This document shows positions 9,713 to 18,987 of a DNA stretch of 64,000 bases, in pieces. Source of the DNA: Gemmataceae bacterium. GTDB lineage: Bacteria; Planctomycetota; Planctomycetia; Gemmatales; Gemmataceae. How positions within the stretch are numbered: the first letter of the stretch is position 1; each line of letters opens with the position of its first letter. The stretch covers positions 3,883,051-3,947,050 of the forward strand of contig LR594584.1 in assembly GCA_901538445.1 (NCBI GenBank), read 5' to 3'. The position numbers and the translations under genes were made by a program. The notes under the pieces were generated by a model. It was not told where the DNA came from, made no database searches, and saw only the letters and a list, made by a program, of their open reading frames with translations.

Positions 9713-11050
9713 TCAGCCCCCGGCCCGCACCGCTCCGGACTTCCGCTGGCCGGTGCGGCACACGTCCATCACGCGGCCGTTCTCGTCCAGCGCCATGTGA
9801 AACCGCTCCCGGCCCTGCAGGCGGTGCAGCGTGAGGTGGTAGTCCCCGCTCGTGGCGGCGAGGTACGGGAGCTTGTCGGGCGACTGCGGGGGCCGGAGCC
9901 GGCCCCAGGAGCCGTCGCCGAGGTACAGCACCCCGTCGTCGTCGGCGAGCCCGCCGAGGAGCGGCTTGGAGCGCTTGAACGTGTGGTCGTGGTGCTCCAG
10001 CACCACCGGCACCCGGTACTTGTCGAACAGCGGCACCCAGTGCTTGCGGTTCCCCTCGCCGGTGCCGAGCTTCCCGCCCGTTCCCTCGGCCTTGCGGTAC
10101 GAGGGGTAGGCCGGGACGTGGCCCACCACCATCACGTTCGGGTGGTCCCGGCGGGCCCGCAGCGCCCGGTCCAGCCAGTCGGTCTGGTCGCCGGCGATCG
10201 CCGACGTGTGCCCGGTGTCGAGCAGCACCAGGCTCAGGTAGTCGCCGAAGTCGAGCGTCGCGTAGCCCGTGTCCGGGTACAGGCCGTCGAACAGCGCGTA
10301 GAAGAACGGGGCCTTCTCCCGCGTCTTCCCGTACCCGCCGTCCACCTCGTGGTTCCCGATGCAGGTGACCAGCGGGATGAGCCGCCCGTCCCTGCCGACC
10401 ATGTGCCGCGAGTAGTTCCGGATGAAGGCGAGGCTGACCTCGACGGAGCGGCCGTTGTCGTACCCCAGGTCGCCCCCCACCACGGCGAACATCGGGTCCT
10501 GGCGCGCGGCCTGGACGTTGTTGGCGACCGCGTGGGCGTTCACCCCGCAGTCGCCGCCCGTGACGAAGTGGATCGCGTCGGTCGCCCGCGCGGGCATCGT
10601 CCGGAACCGGTACACGGGAGACCGCTTACCGATGCGGAACTCGTAGTCCGTGCCCGGGGCCAGGCCGGCGAGTTCGGCGCGGAACACCTTGAAGTCCGTC
10701 GTGGGGTACGGCCTCGCGACCGTCGCCTTGGTCTCCCAGGACCCCAGGGGCAGGGCGTGGGGCGCGAGCCGGCCGACGAGACTCCGGGTCGCGTCCCGGT
10801 AGTAGACCGCGGTGTCGGCCGTCTCGCCGGCGGTGCCGACCCACTGCACGGTCATCGTGGTGGTCGGGTCGCGGTGCCACGTCAGGAACAGGGTGTTCGG
10901 CTGGAACGCCGCGTCGTCCCCGCCAATGGTGGGCGTCGCAGGGGGCGTCGCCGGGAGCGTCGCCGGCGGGGGCTGTTGCGCGGCCGCGGTCCGGGTGGCG
11001 AGGGCGGCGAGCGACGCCCCGAGAAGTGATCGGCGGCTCATTTGGTGCAC
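9713..11050 (-). CDS. Exported metallophosphoesterase with N-terminal Fn3-like (purple acid phosphatase type) domain
   Basis: A 445-residue calcineurin-like phosphoesterase. A Tat-like signal (MSRRSLLGASLAALATRTAAA) starts at residue 4. An Fn3-like domain (about 45-150, MTVQWVGTAGETADTAVYYR) is followed by the catalytic domain. That domain carries the metal-binding blocks GGDCG, GGDLGY, GNHEVDGG, GHVPAY and EHHDHTF in the order expected for purple acid phosphatase-like enzymes. Hydrolysis of phosphomonoesters outside the cytoplasm is the family role; the substrate is unknown. The GTG at 11050 has GGAGA 6 nt upstream; the ATG at 11041 is the alternative start. The gene stands alone: 151 nt separate its stop from the sigma-factor start, and a long gene-poor spacer lies upstream. 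Confidence 0.9.
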   Translation of the reverse strand: MHQMSRRSLLGASLAALATRTAAAQQPPPATLPATPPATPTIGGDDAAFQPNTLFLTWHRDPTTTMTVQWVGTAGETADTAVYYRDATRSLVGRLAPHALPLGSWETKATVARPYPTTDFKVFRAELAGLAPGTDYEFRIGKRSPVYRFRTMPARATDAIHFVTGGDCGVNAHAVANNVQAARQDPMFAVVGGDLGYDNGRSVEVSLAFIRNYSRHMVGRDGRLIPLVTCIGNHEVDGGYGKTREKAPFFYALFDGLYPDTGYATLDFGDYLSLVLLDTGHTSAIAGDQTDWLDRALRARRDHPNVMVVGHVPAYPSYRKAEGTGGKLGTGEGNRKHWVPLFDKYRVPVVLEHHDHTFKRSKPLLGGLADDDGVLYLGDGSWGRLRPPQSPDKLPYLAATSGDYHLTLHRLQGRERFHMALDENGRVMDVCRTGQRKSGAVRAGG

Positions 11051-12119
11051 GTGGGATCTCCGGGTAGATGGGCGGAGATGATCCTTCGAACGCGCGGAGG
11101 CAGTTCAAGTGAATTCGGGGTGAGGGTGCGGTGTGGAAATGAGCGGCGGTCGCTCGCGGGGCGGCGCACCGAGCGCGGGCGGGGCGCACGTGCCGACCTG
11201 GACAAAAGATGCATCCCGGTATCCGACGACGTCCGTGCCGCGCTGCGGTCGCGGTCGCGCGGCACGGACGTGCGGACCCGCGAGAACTTCGCGCCACCCA
11301 CACGGCTCCCACGAGCCGTACTTGCTGAAAATTCACGACAACTGAACGGGGGGCCCACCTGAACGTGGTCTTCGCCGACCCCGACCCGCGGCGGTTCCGA
11401 TTGCAGGCGACGACGGCCCCCGCGGAGATGGCCGTTCAAGCCGAGAAAGTGCGAGTGTGGCTACCTGCGGTGGACCGCGGCCGCCGACGCCGATCGTCCC
11501 GGCTCGTCCGGGACGCCGACGCGGCCGCGACAGCCGTCCTGGCGGGTCCCGCAAAGCACATGCCCCGCGGCCAGTCCCCCGCCGGGGCGAGAAGCCGAGC
11601 ACTTCCCAATCGTGACTCACGCCCGCGGTGCCGTGCGGTCCGAGCGACCCGAGGGGACGCCGACCGGCCCCGCCGATGCAGTCATGGCCGACGGTCCGAG
11701 TCGATCCGGGCTGGGTGTTTCGTTTCCTCCGGGAGAATGCTCACCCCTCGGTCTCGCCGCCGTACCCTCCGGGACAATTGGACATTTGGCTGCAAGTTTG
11801 CCGAATCGTTTGGCAAGAGCATTTCCATCTCCCCGTCGACCGCGCCGGCGGATCTCACGAAAACCGTTGGCGTGGCAACCGCGCACCGGCCGGACGAATC
11901 CTTCGGTTTGGTCGTCCACCGCCCCCACCAGCTCAACGGTGTCTTTATCAACCTAGGATCGGCCATCATCTTTAAGCTGATATTCAAATATATTATTAGT
12001 TTCCATTGCATTCTCGGCTGCACACGCGGCTCGTTGCTCCGCGACAGTCCCGAACAGTGTGACCGAGTGCGTATTGCCCGAAGGGTCGGTCGCGCGGGCG
12101 CCCGCCCGCGCCGAGGTGG
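11051..12119. other. Gene-poor spacer with an AT-rich patch
   Basis: About 1.07 kb between the phosphoesterase start and the end of the ATPase gene. No open frame here looks like protein; the frames are short, Arg/Pro-rich and typical of shadow ORFs. The segment 11940-12020 is strikingly AT-rich for this genome (runs such as ATATTCAAATATATTATTAG) and could hold a promoter or be a remnant of acquired DNA. I see no RNA gene or intact mobile element. Confidence 0.5.
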
Positions 12120-15100
12120 TCACCGGTTCGGCCCGATGAGGCGGGCCACTTCGAGAACCCGGTCCTCGGGGAGCTGCTCGGTGGGGATCAGGTTCCGGTC
12201 GGTGCGGATCGGGTCCACGGCCGCCTCGCGGACCACGTAGAACTCGCCCGCCTTCTGGTCCGCGAGCTTGTCCGCGGCCCCGGGCCGGCCCTCCAGCATC
12301 GGCTTCAGCTTGCCGATCGCCACCGCCTGCGTCACCCGCCCGACGAACCACGTCAGCACCTGATCCCGGCACCGGTAGTCGAAGTCGCCGGGGCTCTGGG
12401 TCGCCAGGAGCAGCCCGATCCCCGCCGACCGGCCGCGCCGGAGCAGGCTCTCGATCGGCCCCCGGGTCGCCGGCTTGCCGACCGCCGGGAGGTAGTGCTC
12501 GGCCTCGTCGAACAGGAGCGCGGCCTGGAGCGCGCCCTCCGGGGCCGGGTTCTTCGCCCGCCACCGCTCCACCGCGAGCAGGAGCTGCGACACCCAGAAG
12601 TCCACCGTGCCCGCGTCCCCGAGGAACTGCGTGCTGACGACCGTGAGCCGCGTCTTCCCCGCGACGGCGTGCGGGCCGCGGCCGAGCAGCGCCTCGACGT
12701 CGAGCGGCGGCCCGCCCTCCAGCAACCGGCGGTGCTGGAGCCCGAGCGTGACCAGGTCGGTGGCGAGCGCCTTGAAGTGCTTCTCGCCGTACTGCCCGTC
12801 GAACTGGTTCACGAGCGCCGGGTCCTGCTCGGACACGAGGTGCTGGAGCGCCTTGACGGTGACGGCCTGGCGGCCGGCCGCGAGCGTCTCGATGGCCTTC
12901 TGGAGGATGACGGCCTTCGGGTCCGGCCCCCTGGTCTTGTAGGCCATCATGACCCCGAGGCTCGCGGCGGCGAACTGCGCGATCTGCTCGCGGTCCGCGG
13001 TGGGCAGGTCGGCGAGGTCGGCCGGCGCGACCGGAATGGCGAGCGGCCGGCCGCGGTCGGAGCCGGGGGTGAAGAGCGCCACGTCGATCGCGCTCCGGAG
13101 CCGGTCCCGGCGCGCGGCCCGCTCCGGGTCGGGTTCCGGCACGGTCCACGCCGTCGGGTCTGCGTATCGGGCGAGGTCGCCCTTGCGGTCGAGCATCACG
13201 ACGGGGACGCCGGACAGGAGCAGTTGCTCGACGACGGAGAGCGCGGCCGTGGTCTTCCCGCTGCCGGGGCCGCCGATGAACGCGGCGTGGCGGCACAGTT
13301 GCTTCGGGACAACTTCGACAGTAACGGGGCTGGCGCTGCGGGTCACGCCGAACCGCACGGTCACGGAGACCGTTGCCAGGGCAGGCGGCGGCGCAGCGGG
13401 GCGGCGCGGCGGCCACCGGGGTCGGCTTCGCGGGCCGGCGGGCGGCGGCGGGGGGACGGCGGCAGCGGCTTCGGAGCCCGGCGGCCTCGAGCGCGTCGAG
13501 GTCGAGGATCTTGCGGAGCGATGCAGCCCCGCGAGGGGCCGGTCGGTCCTGCGCCACTCGCGGAACCCGGGCTTCGCGTGGTGCGAGTGCGCGAACTCGC
13601 GGAACGCGGCCATCGCCTTCCAGTCGGTGTTGGCTACCACGACCTTCCGGTGCCGCCCGCCCGGCCGGCACACCTTGCCGAGTCGCTTTGTGATGTCCGC
13701 ACCCGGCGATGAGGGGAACTCCGTCGAGCGGAGGAAGACCGCCGGAATCTCCCCGGCGCGCTTGACAACCTCTTCGACCTGTTTCGCCATGCCCCCGCCA
13801 CGGGCGTTCTTGTCGCACAGCGCGAGGAGTAGCCTGTCGACGGCGTCCCCGGTCTGAACCTCCACTTGCACGAAGCGCTCGTCCTGATCGCAGCTAAACA
13901 CCGTGTCGTGGGGCATTTCGTCGGCGAGCGTCGAGACCGACCACTCAAGCAACTCGGCGAGGTGCGACTCGTTGTCGATGGTCGGCCTGACCGTTGGCAG
14001 GAAGTCGTTCCAGAGTTGGGCGAAGTCCGCCGGGGGCGGTGGGGGCGGTGGGACGAGGACACTTCCGCCGGGTTCGATCCAACCCCCAGCCTCGATGCAG
14101 TCGTCGCGGTGGCGGCGGAAGTAATCGAGGACGTCGCGAGTGCGGAGGCCGGTGACCGGCGCGAGGTGGCCGGCCGTGAACGGCGCGAGCGGGTTCGCGG
14201 GATCGGTCGGCACCTTCTTCGCGTCGAACAGTACTTCGAGCCGCTGGGCGACGATCGCTTGCACCTCGTCCGCGGAGCGCTTGCTGACGAGTTGTACAGG
14301 CTCCGGGTCGCGCTCGAGGCGATCAAGTCGAGTCCCGGGTAGCATCGCCCGACCGTCCTTGTAATAGTCATCAATACACCCGACCACGACGACGGCGTTC
14401 GGGAGTTGGTCGGCGATGTCCACAAGGGCATTCACAGCGGTGCGGAACAGCTCCCCCGGGTGGGTGTCGGTGCGGGCCTGCTCGATCATCCCCTCCATCT
14501 GGTCCACGAGGAGCACGAGCGCCGCCGAGTGGACCGCGTGCATCAACTTCCCCAGTTCCACAACGGTGCGGAGCGGGGCCTCGGGACCGGGCCGGGGAAC
14601 CAGGTCCCCGAGGGCCTTGCGGTCGTAGGGCGCGAGATCTTCGCACCGCAACCAGCTCAGCACCTTGGGGCGGATCCGGCCGTCGTCGGGGATGAGAAAC
14701 AGCACGGCCCGGAGCAGGTTGAGATCGACACCCGCGAACCGAGTGTCCTGCACGGCGACGTCGGCGAACCGGAACACGAGCTGCGCGGCCGGCTCGGGTT
14801 CGAGCAGGTCGTCACTGAGCCTCCGCCGCTCCTCCTCGGGGAGCGCGGTGAGCGCGTCGAGCACGCCGCGGGCGAGGCGGGCCAGCCCGGTCGTCGCGTC
14901 GCCGGGGCGGTACGGCTGTTCGAGCGAGTCGATCAGGTAGCTCAGAACGTACCGGGCGTAGTTGTCCGACCGGGTCAGCATCTGGAGGTACCCGCAGTAC
15001 CCGGCCCCGGTCTCGTGGGCCGCGGTGCGGAACGCCCGCATCAGGTGCGTCTTCCCGCTCCCGCCCTCACCGAGCAGCAGCAAACTCCGACCGCTCGGGG

Positions 15101-15317
15101 GCAACTCGCCACCCGAAGCGCGACTCAGCAGTCGGTGGAACGCGGCCCGCGCTTCGGGGTGAACGGCTTCCACGTCGAGCGGGTCGGGGGTCCAGATCTG
15201 TGCCCCGTGGACGATGCCGCTGAACACCTCAGGGCCGCCGTCGGTGCAGTACGCGGCGGTTAGGGGATCGACGGCGGGCGGGACCGCGACGGCAGGCGCG
15301 GCAACGGCGGGCGACAT
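12120..15317 (-). CDS. Double P-loop ATPase: N-terminal AAA/STAND-like domain plus C-terminal HerA/DUF87-like domain
   Basis: A 1065-residue protein with two NTPase modules. The first has Walker A GEGGSGKTHLM near residue 85 and a Walker B-like ALVLLVDQMEG near 255, followed by helical segments to about 420. A middle domain (about 430-610, no recognised family) leads to a Pro/Ala-rich linker. The second module has Walker A GGPGSGKTTAAL at 682-689, KGDLARYADP, Walker B LLFDEAEHYLP near 934 and LLATQSPGDFDY. These match HerA/VirB4-type DNA translocases. The gene follows its upstream neighbour by 3 nt and is the last of a three-gene operon with a small winged-helix-like protein and a DUF559-like nuclease. 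Near 13500-13545 the coding signal seems to switch frame briefly (see findings). DNA translocation for defence or recombination is inferred, not shown. Confidence 0.8.
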   Translation of the reverse strand: MSPAVAAPAVAVPPAVDPLTAAYCTDGGPEVFSGIVHGAQIWTPDPLDVEAVHPEARAAFHRLLSRASGGELPPSGRSLLLLGEGGSGKTHLMRAFRTAAHETGAGYCGYLQMLTRSDNYARYVLSYLIDSLEQPYRPGDATTGLARLARGVLDALTALPEEERRRLSDDLLEPEPAAQLVFRFADVAVQDTRFAGVDLNLLRAVLFLIPDDGRIRPKVLSWLRCEDLAPYDRKALGDLVPRPGPEAPLRTVVELGKLMHAVHSAALVLLVDQMEGMIEQARTDTHPGELFRTAVNALVDIADQLPNAVVVVGCIDDYYKDGRAMLPGTRLDRLERDPEPVQLVSKRSADEVQAIVAQRLEVLFDAKKVPTDPANPLAPFTAGHLAPVTGLRTRDVLDYFRRHRDDCIEAGGWIEPGGSVLVPPPPPPPADFAQLWNDFLPTVRPTIDNESHLAELLEWSVSTLADEMPHDTVFSCDQDERFVQVEVQTGDAVDRLLLALCDKNARGGGMAKQVEEVVKRAGEIPAVFLRSTEFPSSPGADITKRLGKVCRPGGRHRKVVVANTDWKAMAAFREFAHSHHAKPGFREWRRTDRPLAGLHRSARSSTSTRSRPPGSEAAAAVPPPPPAGPRSRPRWPPRRPAAPPPALATVSVTVRFGVTRSASPVTVEVVPKQLCRHAAFIGGPGSGKTTAALSVVEQLLLSGVPVVMLDRKGDLARYADPTAWTVPEPDPERAARRDRLRSAIDVALFTPGSDRGRPLAIPVAPADLADLPTADREQIAQFAAASLGVMMAYKTRGPDPKAVILQKAIETLAAGRQAVTVKALQHLVSEQDPALVNQFDGQYGEKHFKALATDLVTLGLQHRRLLEGGPPLDVEALLGRGPHAVAGKTRLTVVSTQFLGDAGTVDFWVSQLLLAVERWRAKNPAPEGALQAALLFDEAEHYLPAVGKPATRGPIESLLRRGRSAGIGLLLATQSPGDFDYRCRDQVLTWFVGRVTQAVAIGKLKPMLEGRPGAADKLADQKAGEFYVVREAAVDPIRTDRNLIPTEQLPEDRVLEVARLIGPNR

Positions 15318-15320
15318 GGC

Positions 15321-16340
15321 TCAGTCCCTTTCCACGAGGATGAAGTGAAACGTGGCGGTCAGGTACGTCGTCTCGGACGCGGCGACGTCGGCCGGGTCCA
15401 TGAGTTGCACGAGGTCGGCGCGGCTGAGCGTGAGTCGGCCCTCGCGGTTCGCGTCCACGAGCTTCTGCTTGAACCCCTCCCGCCCGAGCGCCGCGAACGG
15501 GCGGTCGTTCTTGAGTTGCTCCCAGACGTGGTTGATGAACACCTTGTTCCCACCGAACCACCCGGTCGGGCACGTCCGGGCCGCCGACGCCACCGTGTTC
15601 GCAAACATCTCCAGGTCGAACGGCTCCTCGATCACCGGTCCCGGTTGCTCCCCTTCCGTCTCCCCGTCGGCCCATCCCGCGAGGGCGGCGGCCCGCAGCC
15701 CTTGAACGCCCTTGGTGGTGCCGAGCAGGATGCAGGGCGCGACCTTCGCAAGGCCCTTCTTGTCGAGTTGTTCGTCGCTGCCGATGCGCTTCGAAAGGAT
15801 CACCTCACGAAGCCCCCTCAGTTCCGTGTGGTCCGGGTAGCCGAGTTCGCGGCACGCGATCGCCTCGAACACCGCGTTCAGCGTCGAGCCGGTGCCGACG
15901 GGCAACCCGAGTCGCTGCTTCAGGAGAAAGGCCGCGAACTTCTCGGCCTTGCCAACGGTGTCGGCGGTGTGCTCGGAGCCGACCGGCAGCCCGAGCGCCA
16001 TCGCCGTGAGGTACTTCGCCTTCACGGTGCCCCAGTTGGCCCGCGGTGGCAGGGTCTCGACGCTCAGAAACGCCAGCGCTCGCGCCCGACCTGCGTCGGT
16101 CGCCCGCTGCCCGCGCCCCGGCAGGAGGAACCCGTCGCCGCGCAACTCGGCGACCGCGGCGTTCACCGATTCGGCCGCGAGCGGGCGGCGGAAGAACACC
16201 GCCAGGTCGGCGCGGAGCTGGCTCACGGCGACCCCCTTCGGAGCGACCAGGAGCCGCGCGAGGACCAGGTCGGGCAGGAGCGAGGCCCGCGGCCGCGGCG
16301 GGGCGGCCGGGGGCGGTTCGGCGAGGGTCGCGGGACTCAC
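15321..16340 (-). CDS. Hypothetical protein with winged-helix-like N-terminus, middle gene of the nuclease-ATPase module
   Basis: A 339-residue soluble protein that I do not recognise as a named family. Residues 20-100 (LARLLVAPKGVAVSQLRADL, VNAAVAELRGDGFLLPGRGQ) look like a winged helix-turn-helix, suggesting DNA binding. The region around 100-200 is helical, and a second acidic helical domain (about 235-330) ends in a short beta segment. The GTG start overlaps the stop of the nuclease gene by 4 nt (GTGA) and has AGGTGAA upstream; the stop lies 3 nt before the ATPase start. This packing implies co-translation and fixed stoichiometry. A linker or target-recognition subunit between nuclease and ATPase is plausible. 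No signal peptide, membrane segment or catalytic motif is visible. Confidence 0.75.
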   Translation of the reverse strand: MSPATLAEPPPAAPPRPRASLLPDLVLARLLVAPKGVAVSQLRADLAVFFRRPLAAESVNAAVAELRGDGFLLPGRGQRATDAGRARALAFLSVETLPPRANWGTVKAKYLTAMALGLPVGSEHTADTVGKAEKFAAFLLKQRLGLPVGTGSTLNAVFEAIACRELGYPDHTELRGLREVILSKRIGSDEQLDKKGLAKVAPCILLGTTKGVQGLRAAALAGWADGETEGEQPGPVIEEPFDLEMFANTVASAARTCPTGWFGGNKVFINHVWEQLKNDRPFAALGREGFKQKLVDANREGRLTLSRADLVQLMDPADVAASETTYLTATFHFILVERD

Positions 16341-17575
16341 AGTTCACCTGGTGAGGTGGGAAGAAGCAACGACCGCCGGAACGCGACGGCCTCCAGGATC
16401 GAGTCGAGTGCGGGGCCGGGGTCGCTTGCGACGTCCTCGGCGAGGAACCGCAGCACCGCGTACCCGTGCCGCTGGTACAGCCAGTCCTTTCGCCGGTCGC
16501 GGCGGTACTGGTCGGGGGTCAGGTGGTAGTGGCCGCCGTCGACCTCCACCACGAGCTTCAGCGACTCGGCCACCAGGTCGGCCTCGGCCGGCTTGTGGCC
16601 GTGGCGGAACCCGAGCGGGCGGTTCGGGCGGAACAGGCCGGCGGTCTCCGGCATCGATTCGAGCAGGCCGTACAGGAGCTCTTCGTGGACGCTGCGGAAG
16701 TCGGATGCGGCCCCGCCCGCTGGCGGCGCGTGAACGGCCCGAGCCGCGGCCACGAACGCGGCCGCCACGTCGTCGGCCAGACCGGTGTCGGCGAGCCGGT
16801 CGCGGACGGCCGGTGGCGGGGCCGCGACCCCGGCGTTCCGGAACCGCTCCTCCAATTGGTTCCCGGTCACGCCGCGGAGTTCGACGAACCCCTCGCGGAG
16901 CAGCGCAACCGCCCGCAGGTCGGAGCGGCTCGCGAGCCGGGCATACTCCTCGGCCGTCAGGGCCAGTGCGACCGGCAGTCGCGGCTCGGCGGCCGCGACG
17001 TGTTCGAGGGCTCGCGCCGCGGACAGCGCCCAGTCGGGGCCGGTGTCCGCCGGGGGCGTCACGAGCAGGGCCGGCCACGCCTCGGGCGGGTACAACTCCG
17101 CAACGGCGCGAACCACCCGCGCCGCGCGCTCCGCTGCCGTTCCGGCCCCGGCGGATTCCGCGACGAACCGGGCCGCCGTGGTCGCGGTCCCCGCCAACCG
17201 GTCGCGCAGGACGAGGAGCGCGGCGGCGGCCCCCGGTCGCCGCGGGTCGATCCCGAGCACCCGCGTGAGCTGGTCGAGGTCGAACCGCGTCATCCGCTCC
17301 AGGTCGGCCGCGACGGCACCGACCGCACGCCCCGCTGCCACCGCCAGCCACCCGCACGCAGCTGCCTGGGGCGGGAACGCGGCGAAGAGCGTCTCGACCC
17401 ACCTCGTCACGAACTGGTCGGCACTCGTGACCACGCACGGCCTCTCGCCGCACCACCCCCGCCACGCACGGACGCCCAGCCCGACCGGCCCGACGAGCGC
17501 GCCGACGGTCGGGACGCCGCCGAGACGACGGGCCTGGTGACGAACCAACAAATCGACCATCGGAACGTCGGACAT
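16337..17575 (-). CDS. Protein with C-terminal DUF559/Vsr-like endonuclease domain
   Basis: A 412-residue protein and the first gene of the module. The C-terminal 110 residues carry a DUF559-type PD-(D/E)xK/Vsr-like nuclease signature: RPLGFRHGHKPAEADLV, then VVEVDGGHYHLTPDQ (near 342), YRRDRRKDWLYQRHGYAVLRF and a final helix. The first 290 residues are Ala/Arg-rich and helical with no recognised fold; they may bind partners or DNA. The ATG at 17575 has no obvious Shine-Dalgarno sequence. Its stop overlaps the next gene by 4 nt. DUF559 domains occur both in housekeeping-like singletons and in defence islands. The linkage to a HerA-like ATPase favours the second reading, which remains an inference. 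Confidence 0.8.
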   Translation of the reverse strand: MSDVPMVDLLVRHQARRLGGVPTVGALVGPVGLGVRAWRGWCGERPCVVTSADQFVTRWVETLFAAFPPQAAACGWLAVAAGRAVGAVAADLERMTRFDLDQLTRVLGIDPRRPGAAAALLVLRDRLAGTATTAARFVAESAGAGTAAERAARVVRAVAELYPPEAWPALLVTPPADTGPDWALSAARALEHVAAAEPRLPVALALTAEEYARLASRSDLRAVALLREGFVELRGVTGNQLEERFRNAGVAAPPPAVRDRLADTGLADDVAAAFVAAARAVHAPPAGGAASDFRSVHEELLYGLLESMPETAGLFRPNRPLGFRHGHKPAEADLVAESLKLVVEVDGGHYHLTPDQYRRDRRKDWLYQRHGYAVLRFLAEDVASDPGPALDSILEAVAFRRSLLLPTSPGEL

Positions 17576-17699
17576 CGTGGTACTGGTAATGTGATGTTAG
17601 TTTCGCATTAGAATTGGAACCGATCCAGTGAAATGTGCCGCCCCTCACGAATCCGCAGCACAGCACCAACCCGGGACGCGGCCACAGGGAAACGGCCGG

Positions 17700-18400
17700 G
17701 ATCCGTGCCGCAGGACGTGGTGCAGATGCGCCCGTGCGACATCAACCGGTCGGGGGGCGTTTGGGAGTACGGACCCCGGCGGTTCGGGACCAAGCCCCAC
17801 AACGACGACGGCACCCCCGGACATGGACCGAGTGGTCGACATCGGCCCGAAGACTCGATCGGAAAACGCGAGGTACGCCGAGGCCTCCTCCCGGTACTCC
17901 TCGGCGGTGCCGTCGAACCAGTCGCCCGGGCGGACGGGCGGCGGGGCCGCATCAACCGCGCCATCACCTGCCCATCGCGCGTGTCGATGACGACCCCATG
18001 CGGTGCCGGACCACGATCGGGTCATCACCGCCGTCGCGACGAACGCCGTCATCAGGACCGGGCGCAGGCGGATCGTCGCCCCCTCGAACGCGGCGGTAGC
18101 GGCGTCGCGGCCTGCGGGTCGAGTGCCGCCGCGAACGCCAGCGGCTCGACGGCGGTCGCAACGACCGCGGCGTCAGGGGCCGGGAGGTTGGCGCCGCGTC
18201 CGAGAGCGGCACGGGAGCGTCGAACGCAGAGCCGGCGGGCGGCACGTCGGGCGCGTCGGACCTTTCGGGTGCGTCGGGGATCGCGCCGAGTTCGCCGCCG
18301 AGGAACACGAAGTGGTGGTGCGCCGCGGGGACGCACCGTGTCGGCGCGGGAAGGCCGACCCAGCCGTACCCGTGCGTGCGCCCCGGCGCGGCGTCGTGCC
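17700..18400 (-). pseudogene. Probable decayed gene, coding signal split over several frames
   Basis: No single frame stays protein-like here, but minus-strand pieces in successive frames do: HHHFVFLGGELGAIPDAPE and PPAGSAFDAPVPLSDAAP (about 18190-18325), then NLPAPDAAVVATAVEPLAF (about 18105-18185), then DPIVVRHRMG or FEGATIRLRPVLM (about 18010-18090), then VVIDTRDGQVMARLM (about 17960-18000) and PGDWFDGTAEEYREEASAYL (about 17870-17940). At least three frame changes would be needed to join them. The pieces look like a cytoplasmic protein of about 230 residues of unknown family. Decay by indels is the simplest reading; sequencing error is possible. Boundaries are approximate. Confidence 0.4.
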
Positions 18401-18573
18401 GGTGACATAACCGCTCCGAACCGCAGTGAAGGGAGCGCACCCGCCCTCGGGTCCGGGCGGTCCCGAACGGGCGTGGGCGTGACACGATCACCCCACCCGA
18501 ACCGGGTAACCGGAGCACAATCGCATCGCACGTTCGAGCCCGGGCACCGTTTCCGGGCACGACGGGTCGGGTG

Positions 18574-18987
18574 CTACCCCGGCCGGTTCTGGCCCGCGGC
18601 CGGCACATCGAAGTCCCGCGAACTGTCCGCGGCCGGGAACTCAACGGCCTCGACCCGGGGGCCGGGGAGCAGCGGCTTGCCGTCGAGTGAGTCCCCGAAC
18701 GCGGTCCCGCTCATCGGAGTGATGCGCACGATGTATGCCCCTCCGACGACCCCGAGCCCGGGTTCGGTCTGGTAGCGACCGTCCTTGATCCGGACCACGC
18801 TCCCGGGGCCGCTGTTCCCCTTCGCCGAGTCGGGCTCGAACACGACCTCCCCGGCCGGGACCGGGCGGCCGCCGAGCGTGACCGCGCCGGACACCGAGTA
18901 CCGCTTGGGGCCGCCGTCGGCGCACCCCGCGAGGGCCGCGGCGGCCAGCGCAACGATCACCGCACGCGCGAGGTGGCGTCGGCTCAC
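18574..18987 (-). CDS. Small lipoprotein with carboxypeptidase-regulatory-like fold, partner of the DUF1559 protein
   Basis: A 137-residue predicted lipoprotein. The signal sequence ends in a lipobox (ALAGC, Cys near 22). One beta-sandwich domain follows (YSVSGAVTLGGRPVPAGEVV, RIKDGRYQTEPGLGVVGGAY), similar to carboxypeptidase-regulatory-like domains. Such small proteins commonly sit right after DUF1559 genes in planctomycetes, as here. The GTG start at 18987 overlaps the DUF1559 stop (GTGA) and has GGAGGTG upstream, so the pair is translationally coupled. It should be membrane-anchored and periplasmic; the role is unknown. Confidence 0.88.
   Translation of the reverse strand: MSRRHLARAVIVALAAAALAGCADGGPKRYSVSGAVTLGGRPVPAGEVVFEPDSAKGNSGPGSVVRIKDGRYQTEPGLGVVGGAYIVRITPMSGTAFGDSLDGKPLLPGPRVEAVEFPAADSSRDFDVPAAGQNRPG

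Noticed and set aside
11612..12023. Short frames of about 100 codons in the AT-rich spacer
   Set aside because: Several overlapping frames on both strands, none with ribosome binding site, plausible composition or recognisable domain.
14060..14090. A GGTTCGATCC stretch resembling a tRNA T-loop
   Set aside because: It lies inside the conserved ATPase coding region and has no cloverleaf partners around it.
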